A DNA stretch of 64,000 nt. Origin: an uncultured Coriobacteriaceae bacterium (GTDB taxonomy: Bacteria > Actinomycetota > Coriobacteriia > Coriobacteriales > Atopobiaceae). Positions 21,001-24,168 of the stretch are shown here, piece by piece. The DNA lies in contig CADBDT010000016.1 of assembly GCA_902793465.1 (NCBI GenBank), positions 39,533 through 103,532 on the forward strand, written 5' to 3'. The notes under the pieces are model-generated. The model was not told the origin of the DNA, made no database searches, and saw nothing but the letters and a program-made list of their open reading frames with translations. The translations under genes and the position numbers were made by a program. The number at the start of each line of letters is the position of its first letter. Position 1 is the first letter of the stretch.

Positions 21001-22193
21001 TGCCAGCACCGGTGGTCGACTCCAAGACCGGTCGCATAACGGTGCCCAAGGACAACACCGGCAGGACCACCTACCCAGACGACAAGACACCCTACACCTA
21101 CCAGTACCGCGTCGCGGGACAGGGCGAAGACGCCTGGAAGACGCTGCCCGCCTCCGGCATAATGGCCGCAGCCAACACCGACTACGATTTCCGCATCGCC
21201 GAGACCGCGAACACCTACGCGGGCGCGCACGTAACGACCAGGTACACGCCGCTCAACCCCACGCCCACGCCGCCGGGCCCCAAGCAGCTCGACGTCGTGT
21301 ACACCGCGCACACCCAGACCTACGGGTGGAACGCGCCTGCCGGCAAGAACGGCACCACGGCTGGCACCACTGGCCAGGGCAAGCGCATGGAGGCCATAAC
21401 CGCCAAGGTAACGGGCGGCACGATCGAGTACCGCGGCCACGTGCAGGGCATCGGCTGGGAGAGCAAGTGGTCCAGAGATGGTGCGGTCGCCGGCACCACG
21501 GGCCAGTACAAGCGCCTGGAGGCCATCGAGATGCGCATGGTCGGCGGTGCCGCGGACAAGGGATACCACGTGTGGTATCGCGTCCACAGCCAGAAGTACG
21601 GCTGGCTCGGCTGGACCAAGGACGGCGAACCAGCCGGCACCAGCTCCCAGAGCCTGCGTGCCGAGGCGTATCAGGTGGTCGTGCTCGCCGACGGGGTGCT
21701 GCCAGCTGGCTACGACGCCACGAAGCCGGCCTTCATATCCAACGTGTTCGCGACCCCGCACGTCCAGCGCGACGGCTGGCACCCCCGCAGCTTCGCGGGC
21801 CTTACCGGCACCACGGGCCAGGCCAAGCGCCTGGAGGCCCTGCGCCTCGAGGTCGCCGATCCGCTCGTCGCAAACGGCATAACGTACAGCGCGCACCTGC
21901 AGGGAATCGGCTGGACCGGCGAGAGGTCCAACGGGCAGGTCGTGGGCACCACGGGCCAGCAGCGCAGGCTCGAGGCCGTGCGCATAAGGCTCACCGGGCC
22001 CAACGCGGCCAAGTACAGCGTCTGGTACCGCATGCACGTGCAGACCTACGGCTGGCTCGGCTGGACCAGGGACGGCGGCACCGCCGGAACCACGGGCCTG
22101 GCCAGGCGTGGCGAGGCCGTGGACATCCTCGTCCTGCCCAAGGGCACCCTGCCCCCGGGCTACGACGGCAGGGCGGCGTATCGCAGCAAATAG
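1..22193 (+). CDS. Giant repeat-rich surface/adhesin-like protein (5' partial): MBG-like, InlB B-type and ChW repeats
   Basis: The frame starting at base 3 is open from the window edge to the TAG at 22191-22193 (at least 7396 residues), so the true start and signal peptide lie upstream; the first codons already read as the end of an InlB-type repeat (LYAHWT). In order: isolated InlB-like units near 1210-1330 and 4150-4410; a glycine-rich segment at about 1990-2730; MBG-like beta domains from about 4440 to 15000, with a recurring N-x-W...GW...YG...YY block near 6752, 7617, 8449, 9215, 11719, 12640 and 14189; three InlB B-type (Flg_new) repeats at 15190-15900; an MBG-like stretch; fifteen contiguous InlB B-type repeats at 16920-20340 ending in YAKWT or similar; and six ChW (clostridial hydrophobic W) repeats at 21290-22170. 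No LPXTG or C-terminal membrane anchor is visible. By family it should be extracellular; an adhesive or matrix role is inferred. The reading frame shows no break. Confidence 0.93.
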   Translation, partial: LYAHWTAIPNTATVNLKKDDAPWSGQRVELRDGNNPSIVKYTLSEGPTPGSYVNDQVLNSPPDHPYEIWVNGRQTWTEGRTKADTLAFKATTTPTRKSKDLSYHTVTVNARLDDQPNTNNEIAIELRQSAVTKYTLPRTANGVYSDILQDTEGNFDVYGLGRDTKEDINPAQADKRTVNIDFYTLQVAVVDADTGPWTDALVDLYDQGGIKANSCVYKSSTGKIAYYERILQKDENTAYTVHVVDPQTSRDVNTEKIIKANSENRKATFNFYTNTVRITFSDTSQEFAVTIDNDVDTYANFAITGTGTAKTYTQTHVYARDSGDGERTYKLNIDGVSTAGAPAGLMQVTSNNKTKTLTIRKIDYYNYEAQDPQKKDVFNQVEYATGWVLDGCSETEPSEPYNEGFSFDGWGTNGWTKGETSYNRFDFGTKITSDRKLYAHYLTPTVRINQYVRTDANGNMSGTGTYYRMANTSISGFNKGNTIKYVTFNHTNVDSITLKNASNSGWHWENNDSSTNKLVYGDANNKNQADTMDNAQKFLRENVIVKPTADKTSTMQITVMDKDSVIQADSPTLTYSTSSIGYTTLTGQSARKEIGGGNYTITSNQTFSNGLKISAGATVYLYIPKNKTLTAYGTNGSGTTAGLAGIEVPSNSTLVILGQGSVKATGGNAGDGGRGGDNARDAYCGKGDWQQYGGTGGGGGNGGGGAGAGIGGNGGSGGWGGSGGGRGHGDYGSGGWGSDGWGGAGGSGGNGSNGASMGTVYIQSTIGLNAKGGSAGGAGIGGTFHWDLSGINSTNYNVNDRGSGWDKDNQCGGGGAGGGGGAGGVAADVGGGGAGGGGGGGGGGGGVDCGGKNTNGNWSYMPTGSRGTGGGSTAANGSDGDWGNGQKRTGGSGASGGSAGSSGGNGIYVRDGANYMRFPDKNYTITYTGTGGTPATTRVNYNTNAQKTISLPKFNCDSSHYFRYYTITTNPTSLTGQTSTDYPILARGDVSGAKYLQGKSLTIPKGTAGNIVITAVTGNKSGLQATSEEIEVPPLNTTPATTYYTYTVNTYVDNQLESVGPLTIDGVAVSGVNGVYTYTTTKSNLKTAKLEGANVAVVKNETKEYRYETVKVKVRGYFPTNIALGNNGPGLTMPNEGVDLSSNLDGHTINKKEYTYTSLRRAEATNKGSYPIIIDGTTAGETTGTNGIPVFTEKKAEYGSTVNVDYHTIELTIGLDGLTSDDVGTVYLLDQNTGARVYFTKKGETTNSITYTATRLRDQATAYKLFVDSTPASMTEGTTTSGTIRFEKDHKVNVALIRHTTKLTTKVDGVPTDMGTATLVPYGASGSQSVDADGAKDMVQYTPGDYRDVRTNTNNVDLWLNAQKTEQTNEAPGANLVRNYYTIDYQFAGEDGEQGEVPVDDNRYYEGTNVTLKSPDRMTNGGKTFVGWKLTQSASSNGENDGEKDTIAAGQQIAMTGHITATAVWRNTDFSKSTNDRNNPDDNATNNFQLYLSNTLYTYNGEVQVPNVKVTRGVEPEPGSDDPPVTTLIEGRDYRIEYVNSNTSAKNTRFVGNEAMNGTKEKECVDVGTVTVKVIGLGDYAAPEGDSEFSVLTDSYMIEPRPVELYDVSAKTRHYDGTNFVELEVGGIDGFIEQDVEFAKLPPKPLAQAEGTDVGHWLVDVSTLALTGERAEDYTMRCPIEVYADITKKPLTEDMVKFIVGEDDSCYNMSETKELVYNGSAQEPSIKVYDLMDQTSATYVNRGDGRIAINEQLSQNKYPKDDMQLRVPIDGDTSNTATATAGEFLHTLDIIKYEDNHKDYSVSWSENHKDAGDRTVTVTATEGGNYTGSVTRTFKILPKPITVTAKENSSEYLADVADVSKAYTVAETNGGKSYDGSDEATPAGETEEQATARLAKLNAVIYHPEEREAIGFKGVTSVKKGDAVGTYYDDDRTAISVTYNEHPNYAITVVPADYTVNPIDSAPPFTARGTTVVYDGQAHGGTFSTTEEKATIKYSATSVEDAASNNGLAQPPTFTDAGNHKIYYSVTSPNYSNANTGSVDVAIAKAPLTVAAKDQSIVYGGSIDALADSTLAANKVTVTGWVNNEGTAENQWTKEGGLTFTSETYVPGSDVGTYAIAPNVALDANDTSVLRNYELRYASGTLTVTPKTIEGFTWKTTAGASVPEAGLAYNGSEQGVVATPEGVLAGDDMYVATYATNASDANVTNTATNTGEYTAHVATLAGNKLHNYSIADNLTDVASATQTWKIVPATNEWTIQPNIVGWQVGQPANNPVGTAKFGEVKREYYSEAPTETAGSYTYNPDKKLDAQPTTAGTYWLRTYVDADASGNYNGLDKPVEFTISDRDLNTPVVYVTPIVGNAITYGGDFNADGTNPTVNLKYEFLNADGTMTELTAEQKAQYLDDSADKVYATSYDKSVDARNDVGTYDVTVKSGVTATKDGEEQEPTCTLVFRAGTLTVNKKQLNVTWPTTKEFRYSGRAISHEPALQDVINNDDVKATGEHLSETNVSDYTAKASGLTGSDAGNYILVQSTDNWKITKRNTNAWVKAPSVESWRVGAQNTPDPASQALFGTNSVVYQYKPKDNASAEWSSDKPTAAGKYLLKATIAETNEYAGLTGESEFVIAGADERVVYVTAKNVTGLTYGQQFSEATNTYELSFMDDISGTNPVSDDLKAKFSGGTYDTSYNKTTADPLTKNAGTYDLTVSDVTYTKSTAEDPDYTLVYRPGTLTVAQKEIAPTWPAPSTFTYDGTRKSYEATLPSDAKAYPDDDIKLTFNNYTSATYPGNYPLEAALEGADASNYTLTNKNSGWGISDPSPKLQNSWVVEPNINGWTVGHTPQNPVGTAEYGDVVFEYYAQDGTTKLNEKPTTAGMYYLNAFVNGGNSYEGLTHDLVPFTISEGNIVYVTAKNVSTVYGTAPTFEVEYSKPDGASNANVDSSKITGTAAYIVSDGKDASAKRNAGEYEVIASGLISSDYTLVYKPGTLTVTQKELTLTWPQNNVFYRTGQDISYVPTLSGAFPSDDVKPNYATDSQHVKQNVGTYATKVDETTPLTGAAAANYKLADGQTLTKDWEIKDANRWTKLPTIADWYYGDELSTPEATSLYKTDKITYTYEGTGSTTYGPLTNKPTVAGTYKMTATVPADGNNYGQLVGTTTFTIHKAEVKVEAKNQHTEVNQDIVDVTNEYTYTILRGLGTYSTNSEAENSQANFVKSLLAATPLTTNANKTEPGAYPIEVHRDAANANVNLTTFNGIYTVGSGKLEVTAAGGEFTYDGMAHNVDGVTKVVDQLHKDTNLLTSSDVYYSVDTALTKDNYLSVGRRDNPTFKNVKRDADGNVQSYTLYYYVVVPDFDDAKGSVTVKVNPKEVSVAAPTKEINYGEAAPTLVTADAAFGAFAAPDTAKSLGLTTTYTFTKESVAYEPGYAKGSKGDYVIAPTVSNALKAAPNYNFTYANGTLTVKPIELTEQMLNAPADQVYTVDGNTATGVAHTPAVTPKAEQTLLRGANDDYTLTYTNNVNAGTATVTVTPKPDGNYSAGSAFDLHFNIAPKDVTVKPVSGKTSGFNEAITLTAGDYTITSGTLNEAEKQLLKLSAETTATKGAAVGDYAVTVAYERNNNYNVTVDDAGAKYTITQGSITVQASDYDAVYDGQEHVVKAIAKTSSWGHAPTLYYGTEPLTPDNFKEKGNTTAPTFKDVTNGPQTVYYYATCDDYASAQGSYTVNIKPAPLTVGIKANQLSITYGEDKPEWNADSLDITGLQGGETIEALNTNDLAFVCSYAKGADAGAYPVTISGVKSDKGNYTIATQTPKLVVARKAVTFQWKANGEVLADDAVPSVDATGKAEHMPMAAEIASGAIEGDEVYVNAYEHDRETEPATYTAKVIALGGSKARNYTFDAQTADTKATHQWEIKATQLANEWVVNPYIDSWAAGQPAPDPYAEAKYGTPTYKYYTTKTVTTDPETGSEVVTYEGESTTKPTEAGTYYLRATVAEETNNYAGLDDYVEFQVSNDNIKQTIFVVAQPTSTGYGYDFATSGANFELKVAKMEGDAYVTDGNGNYVLEALPEGTQLSTYTDSTPTAVTSYKTGDDAGDYSWRIQNNLVPKEEDGAKYAFIYVPAALTVSPREIKLAWSAQDGAVVPADGFAYDGAEHGVVATLAQNHTFYNGDDARIYVFEDAAGTDAKSYTAKAKLVGSKAHNYALAADTGYTVADSVANYGWSITKGANTVSLTVPGWVYDGTAHTPTVTSTYGTPEIKYYTGREGTVGSYTYKGETTTMPTDAGTYYARATVPASTDNSLSYDEASSDYVEFTIAKRPLTVVALDRNSRYGKADEVQGLDYELSTYKADKTLEEADIADGRLTIGLQAKNASGDNITIGATTEMGDYPIVVTATDNPHNYDIRTVNGTYSVLRGDLTFNIQSASHIDVYDGKSHEVYARPIFDDAAEEPYKVYYSWSKVVNDQPEENKELTASNYATVGSTMKPSFKDVGEYAIWSYIVTSSGGAAHKLVNACITPAPLTVTVGNAALVYGDEMPTEGDQATVGEGDAAKQMLFVNPANAVGLDEGAKALTYTGFVGGETAENLDLDPQIAYDYARFQALEPKSEEDAILKTYPIKARFKNADKAKNYAVTFQDGMLTVTPRELTLSWSQNLFAYDGKPHAITATPTNYQCDEDKDATALSLHYTNEATTDGETPEYATTGNIQHTALLAGTYTATVNELKGTKRYSYAIPDDASKQWQIGKGTNEFTLPVTMQSWTYGQNQAFPYAEAKYGEVQYEYGTKIRGTYVDVTNKLTDEEKAAAENDPSFTITGEGENKVYKQYQQPTYTTTPFQLPGAYYVRAAVPTLTNHNSNDAVSYDRIQSDTLGYAINKGPINIYVGNAYSLLNAPRKNLTSAVDGSLAKANVEGSNQLVEDKVVATLAIGKNAQNEDMQTTLVNGQSYVINAGEFPIKVSKITVTSENLKTATNTTGTVEYTLNEAGKYVDAQGNECPLYTFTAHNGTYTVSQEGYASDSWMTALGYNGVYDADWHGVKAELKHNVLVPEGTVGTHSLFGNVPTPNTTPTLGAHRLTTQGDEDEHDVTFDFGDHGYTGDENKTQTVRTVGHKVTAPAPTEEGWVFGGWFTNLNDETTKLTADTEITTDGVVYYAKWTETTKFVVTFDANGHGVAPDAQTVEEGKQATAPEGFVAGETQSGDGYKFAGWYTGTKNDETGEVTLGEVYDFSTAVTGALTLYAEWTPNENTVQFDDATATNHQGKAIAPQTVITGDKVKKPEDPSAIGYLFVGWYTEAELINKYDFNTPVSDNLKLFAKWVKAIVQEQDVEKSTYTVYYGEKPVDGTGTDGAVTAQNVLDAINRGDLSTESPERKAVGVTMVYYYALSNPTEQGAPRELLSSGTQPIKITKRKLLITPKRNTVAKGNDPIDAGVIFGQHDENGNPVIEQEEYTDPETGITTKRDVIDPVTKTTRTADGFVGGENESHLSGTLKLTYGYNSSTDGVGEYSITASGYTSNDYDIVYAPGVLEVRESKTMDELLAAGRLQITDFVYDGEQKVPVITLLDENKENPQRLILGTHYKITGGTSKATNAGNYELSIEGMNVYNGPATLNWKITKAPQDPPAVGEGYSVTGQKIDIDPGNPSGTGGGSGSEGGSGTVTPETVKYTVTFVANGHGTAPNPVEVEAGQPVANPGGLTAEGFEFGGWYTNANCTGDAFQFTGEDKPVAINANTTLYAKWTAKDFTATFNANGHGTAPAQQTVKGGARVVKPADPTAEGWTFDGWYTDAACQSAYDFATAATENKNLYAKWTEGPYTVTFDANGYGTAPEPTTNVAKDAKISEPTAPEAEGFAFGGWYKDAACTEANKWNFQNDAVTANTTLYAKWTDSTDVVNTHVVTFNQNGHGNAPAKQVVKAGEKAKRPNDGAMTAIGFAFAGWYENAECTGDQFDFNTAINTNKELFAKWTEVPSRTVSFDVHGYGTAPDSQSVANGDVATEPSAPVASGLTFDGWYTNAEYTGEAYNFSAPVTDNITLHAKWSTGSEGDTTHTVTFIIGDDHGTAPAAQAVANGGTAVKPNDPEADGWKFEGWFENAEGNGNQFDFSTAIDDDKTLHAKWSEKPYVVTFETNGYGQQPAAQNVPKTGGKASNPGSLEAAGFTFGGWFTSTDGGATLSEQSYDFDTAVNSDITLYAKWTPSNTVEGAYTVNFETSNLGTTPVAQKVAAGGKAIRPNDPSAEGVLFDDWYTDDTFTTKFNFDATINGNATAYAKWNEGSYTVAFDANGYGTAPAAQTIKRGEHATNPGNLDAPDGSTLSFGGWYDNAECTGDAFDFNTPITANKDLFAKWTSGSDASEKVTVSFQIVGEPATAPAQQEIAKGGKATRPADIATEGYVFDGWYPTQECTGDKFDFNTDINENTTLYAKYNKKPFVLTYNTNGYGPASWPAEVAVGSTPQKPEDPTADGFKFEGWFDNAECTKPFNFEEALTSNKTVYAKWSSDIVPTRNVTFNINVPTGATEADFPAAPATQTVSEGGKVTEPNAPTAKSYTFDGWYREAGCQNKFDFANDTVSDADVALYAKWSQGPYAFVFDANGVTANNMPKVQKVPHGDEAEEPEQAPTADGYVFGGWYATAACDDDRPYDFSTGIEQNTTVYAKWTTTEYTVTFNDNGVMPIGYWPATQTVTYGATVTQPGATPTSDDQNFVNWFTDQECTTPFDFATPVTSNMDLYAQWTPKIYHTATFETNGHGDEPEAQQVEEYTKVTNPGNLVAEGWVFEGWFKDQGLSQAYDFETERMPTSDITIYAKWKEFFPEDYITNPDGPETNMGLGNSTHPIYVVYTREQAKDEQGKPKFDEQGNPVYTYTPVASSDPNAKDVNGNPLVGADGQPLPSSYDAPNRTTLYIQKIEENNYQASDYTQIMIDNLQVGTPILTFGTDDQDKPKRYDAVTNPVTYNGSPQTVAVTPYAYEYDSQNWIVEGESLTQTNAGTYSVTVKPKPGYSWINPNWLDASGNSLPQTLTWTVDKAQMDNVPAPVVDSKTGRITVPKDNTGRTTYPDDKTPYTYQYRVAGQGEDAWKTLPASGIMAAANTDYDFRIAETANTYAGAHVTTRYTPLNPTPTPPGPKQLDVVYTAHTQTYGWNAPAGKNGTTAGTTGQGKRMEAITAKVTGGTIEYRGHVQGIGWESKWSRDGAVAGTTGQYKRLEAIEMRMVGGAADKGYHVWYRVHSQKYGWLGWTKDGEPAGTSSQSLRAEAYQVVVLADGVLPAGYDATKPAFISNVFATPHVQRDGWHPRSFAGLTGTTGQAKRLEALRLEVADPLVANGITYSAHLQGIGWTGERSNGQVVGTTGQQRRLEAVRIRLTGPNAAKYSVWYRMHVQTYGWLGWTRDGGTAGTTGLARRGEAVDILVLPKGTLPPGYDGRAAYRSK
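1990..2730 (+). repeat. Glycine-rich low-complexity segment inside the giant surface protein
   Basis: About 245 codons dominated by GGC/GGT glycine, with N, D, S, W and A interspersed (GGxG patterns) and the longest glycine runs around 2500-2545. It follows a segment with an alternating beta-strand look (KISAGATVYLYIPKNKT), so it may be loops of a beta-helix-like domain. The frame stays open throughout. Confidence 0.85.
16920..20340 (+). repeat. Array of 15 InlB B-type (Listeria-Bacteroides) repeats
   Basis: Each unit is about 70-80 residues and follows the pattern V-x-F-x-x-N-G-x-G...P...Q-x-V...P...GW(Y/F)x(D/N)...YDF...LYAKW. Three further units precede the array at 15190-15900, separated from it by an MBG-like stretch. 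Units are diverged at nucleotide level, so this is an old protein-level expansion and not a recent tandem duplication. Confidence 0.9.
21290..22170 (+). repeat. Six ChW repeats arranged as two A-B-C triads
   Basis: Units carry the ChW signature: aromatic-x-x-H-x-Q-x-x-GW...AGTTGQ-x-x-R-x-EA. Repeats 1 and 4 (HTQTYGW, HVQRDGW), 2 and 5 (HVQGIGW, HLQGIGW) and 3 and 6 (VWYRVHSQKYGWLGW, VWYRMHVQTYGWLGW) resemble each other, which indicates duplication of a three-repeat block. This end of the gene is visibly more GC-rich in codon choice than the MBG region. Confidence 0.88.
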
Positions 22194-22225
22194 CGACGGC
22201 CGCAGCACGGCTATGGCACGACAAC

Positions 22226-22254
22226 GGGGCGGTCCTTCGGGGCCGCCCCCTTTT
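22226..22254 (+). terminator. Rho-independent terminator of the giant surface gene
   Basis: A GGGGCGG / CCGCCCC stem with a TTCG-containing loop is followed by TTTT, 33 bases after the stop codon of the giant gene. Confidence 0.85.
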
Positions 22255-22280
22255 GTGCGCAGCCGTCGGCCGCGCGTCCC

Positions 22281-22413
22281 GCCACCGGGCACGGTTTTGG
22301 CACGAAATTCTCCCTACCGTTCGCAATCACCGCACGGGCTGGCCGCGCATTTCGACACCGTGCGCACTTATCGGCCAGAACCGTACCCGGTAGGGAAGGA
22401 CCCGTCCCAAAAC
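22281..22413. repeat. Intergenic TACCGTGYAC-type repeat, copy 1
   Basis: Contains TCCCTACCGT, GTGCGCACTTATCGGCC and CCGTACCCGGTAGGGA, which recur in the same order at 30938-31089 and 63730-63896. It fills the gap between the giant gene's terminator and the argG promoter and has no coding potential. Confidence 0.6.
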
Positions 22414-22479
22414 CGCGTCCGCCAACCGTCAGCCGCGGCCCCGCCCCGCAGTCTCCTTGTGACATTTATGTTGCCACTT

Positions 22480-22507
22480 GGCACAAGCCGCAAATAAGCC
22501 CTATAGT
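22480..22507 (+). promoter_or_regulatory. Candidate sigma-70-type promoter of argG
   Basis: A -35-like TTGGCA (22480-22485) and a -10-like TATAGT (22502-22507) are separated by 16 bases and lie about 30 bases upstream of the argG start codon. Confidence 0.5.
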
Positions 22508-22537
22508 GCAAAGACCTATCTACAGAAAGGCAACAAC

Positions 22538-23767
22538 ATGGCAGAAAAAGAGAAGGTAGTACTTGCGTACTCCGGTGGTCTGGACACCTCCGTTATCGTA
22601 AAGTGGCTTCAGGTCGAAAAGAACATGGACGTAATTGCCATTTGCGGAAACGTTGGCCAGGACGAGAGGGACCTCGGCTGGATTAAGCAGAAGGCGCTGG
22701 ACATGGGCGCCATTGCTTCCGAGGCAATTGACATGCGCGACGAGTACGCAAAAACGATCCTTAGCAAGGCCATCTGGGCCAACGGCAAGTACGAGGGCAT
22801 CTATCCGCTGCTTTCGGCGCTCAGCCGTCCGCTAATTTCCAAGCATCTGGTGGACGTGGCCCACAAGTACGGTGCCAAGTACATTGCCCATGGCTGCACC
22901 GGCAAGGGCAACGACCAGGTACGCTTCGAAACGTGCATCCGCGCGCTCGATCCCGAGCTGGAAATAATTGCGCCCGTGCGCGAGTGGGACCTTACCACCC
23001 GCGACTCCGAGATGGAGTGGGCCGAGGCAAACGGCGTGCCCGTACCCACCACCAAGAAGAAGCCCTACTCCATTGACGACAACCTGTGGGGACGCGCCAT
23101 CGAGTGCGGCGTGTTGGAAAACACCTGGAACACTCCGCCGGCCGACATCTGGACCATGTCCAAGAACCCCGAGGATTGCCCCAACGAGCCCGAGACCGTA
23201 ATCGTTGGCTTTGAGGGCGGCATTCCCGTAAGCCTTAACGGCGAGCGCATGGAGCTGCTGGACCTCATAATTAAGGCCAACGAGATTGCCGGTCGCAACG
23301 GCTATGGCCGCATAGACATGATCGAGGACCGCGTGGTGGGCATCAAGAGCCGCGAGTGCTACGAGTGTCCCGCTGCGCTGCTGCTCATTGAGGCGCACGG
23401 TGCGCTGGAGCGCCTGTGCCTGGACGCCGAGACCCTTAAGCAGAAGGCCAAGCTGGACACCGAGTGGGCGTCCACGGTGTATCGCGGCCTGTGGTACAGC
23501 CAAAACCGCTGCGCCATAGACGCATACAACGCCTACACCCAGAAGTTCGTTAGCGGCGAGGTGCGCATTAAGCTGTGCAAGGGCGGTCTGTTTGTGGACG
23601 GCCTGCGCTCCGACTACGCACTCTACGACTACAACCTGGCCACCTACGACGAGGGCGACACGTTTGATCAGTCCTACGCCGAGGGCTTTATTGTGCTGCA
23701 CGGCATGCAGTCCAAGACGTGGTCCAAGGTGCAGGGCCCCGGTTCGGGTTTGCAGAGCATCGACTAG
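22538..23767 (+). CDS. argG: Argininosuccinate synthase
   Basis: Cytosolic ligase joining citrulline and aspartate with ATP to make argininosuccinate, the penultimate arginine step. The ATP-pyrophosphatase P-loop AYSGGLDTS is at residues 10-18. The family blocks GNVGQDERDLGWIKQKAL, HGCTGKGNDQVRFE and PYSIDDNLWGRAIECGVLE are present, and the 409-residue length is normal. The start is the ATG at 22538, preceded at good spacing by AGAAAGG; the frame is open upstream to 22478 but has no better signal there. argH, the next pathway step, lies downstream on the same strand but is separated by the AlbA_2 gene and its flanking repeats. The gene ends at a strong palindromic terminator-like element. Confidence 0.97.
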   Translation: MAEKEKVVLAYSGGLDTSVIVKWLQVEKNMDVIAICGNVGQDERDLGWIKQKALDMGAIASEAIDMRDEYAKTILSKAIWANGKYEGIYPLLSALSRPLISKHLVDVAHKYGAKYIAHGCTGKGNDQVRFETCIRALDPELEIIAPVREWDLTTRDSEMEWAEANGVPVPTTKKKPYSIDDNLWGRAIECGVLENTWNTPPADIWTMSKNPEDCPNEPETVIVGFEGGIPVSLNGERMELLDLIIKANEIAGRNGYGRIDMIEDRVVGIKSRECYECPAALLLIEAHGALERLCLDAETLKQKAKLDTEWASTVYRGLWYSQNRCAIDAYNAYTQKFVSGEVRIKLCKGGLFVDGLRSDYALYDYNLATYDEGDTFDQSYAEGFIVLHGMQSKTWSKVQGPGSGLQSID

Positions 23768-23788
23768 GCATTGCTAACCGAAAAGAGA

Positions 23789-23906
23789 TAAAAGCGTGCC
23801 GTGAGGGGATGCTCCCCATCGGGTACATCGCGGGTAAGCCGATCCGCATGGGAAGCTCTTCTCGCGATGTACCCGATGGGGAGCATCCCCTCACGGCACG
23901 CTTTTT
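23789..23906. repeat. Nested-palindrome element, copy 1 (also a likely bidirectional terminator)
   Basis: AAAAGCGTGCCGTGAGGGGA... pairs with its reverse complement ending ...GGCACGCTTTTT. The inner stem reads ATCGGGTACATCGCG / CGCGATGTACCCGAT around a loop of about 30 bases. The copy carries GATGCTCCCC where most others have GATACTCCCC, and the opposite arm changes to match (GGGGAGCATC). A-run and T-run ends fit a terminator in both directions. Confidence 0.9.
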
Positions 23907-23930
23907 GTAATGGAAAGCCGCAGCCAAGGC

Positions 23931-24076
23931 GCATTTACTATCGCTAACTATCGCAATCGGGCCCCGTTCGGGTGCGTGTCTGGCAAAACCCCAGCTCACG
24001 GGCTTGCGGTCTTGTCGCATTTACTATCTATCGCAAGGACGGCATTTTACGGCGACCGCCTGCTTGGGCAAGCTGT
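23931..24076. repeat. Left direct repeat flanking the AlbA_2 gene
   Basis: Matches 25648-25819 almost base for base, from GCATTTACTATCGCTAAC to TGCTTGGGCAAGCTGT. It contains the iterated motif ACTATCGC. The right copy is 26 bases longer because this motif is repeated further. It begins 24 bases after element copy 1 and ends 92 bases before the AlbA_2 gene. Confidence 0.92.
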
Positions 24077-24168
24077 GCGAGGGTTACAATGGCTTATAAG
24101 ATGTGCGGCTACTCGTCGCACAGTCAAACGTTGCTCAGCGAAAACAACACATGGCCGAAAGGTAGCCG

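Noticed and set aside
10197..22292. Two very long minus-strand frames (1970 and 2054 residues) opposite the giant gene
   Set aside because: They mirror the + strand coding gene: their length comes from its codon bias. Their translations are low-complexity V/G/R-rich, with no domain, while the + strand gives clean InlB, MBG and ChW repeats.
23768..24168. T-box or amino-acid riboswitch ahead of the AlbA_2 and argH genes in the direct repeats
   Set aside because: I found no T-box core (AGGGTGG-like) or terminator/antiterminator pair; the repeats are better described as duplicated leader DNA.
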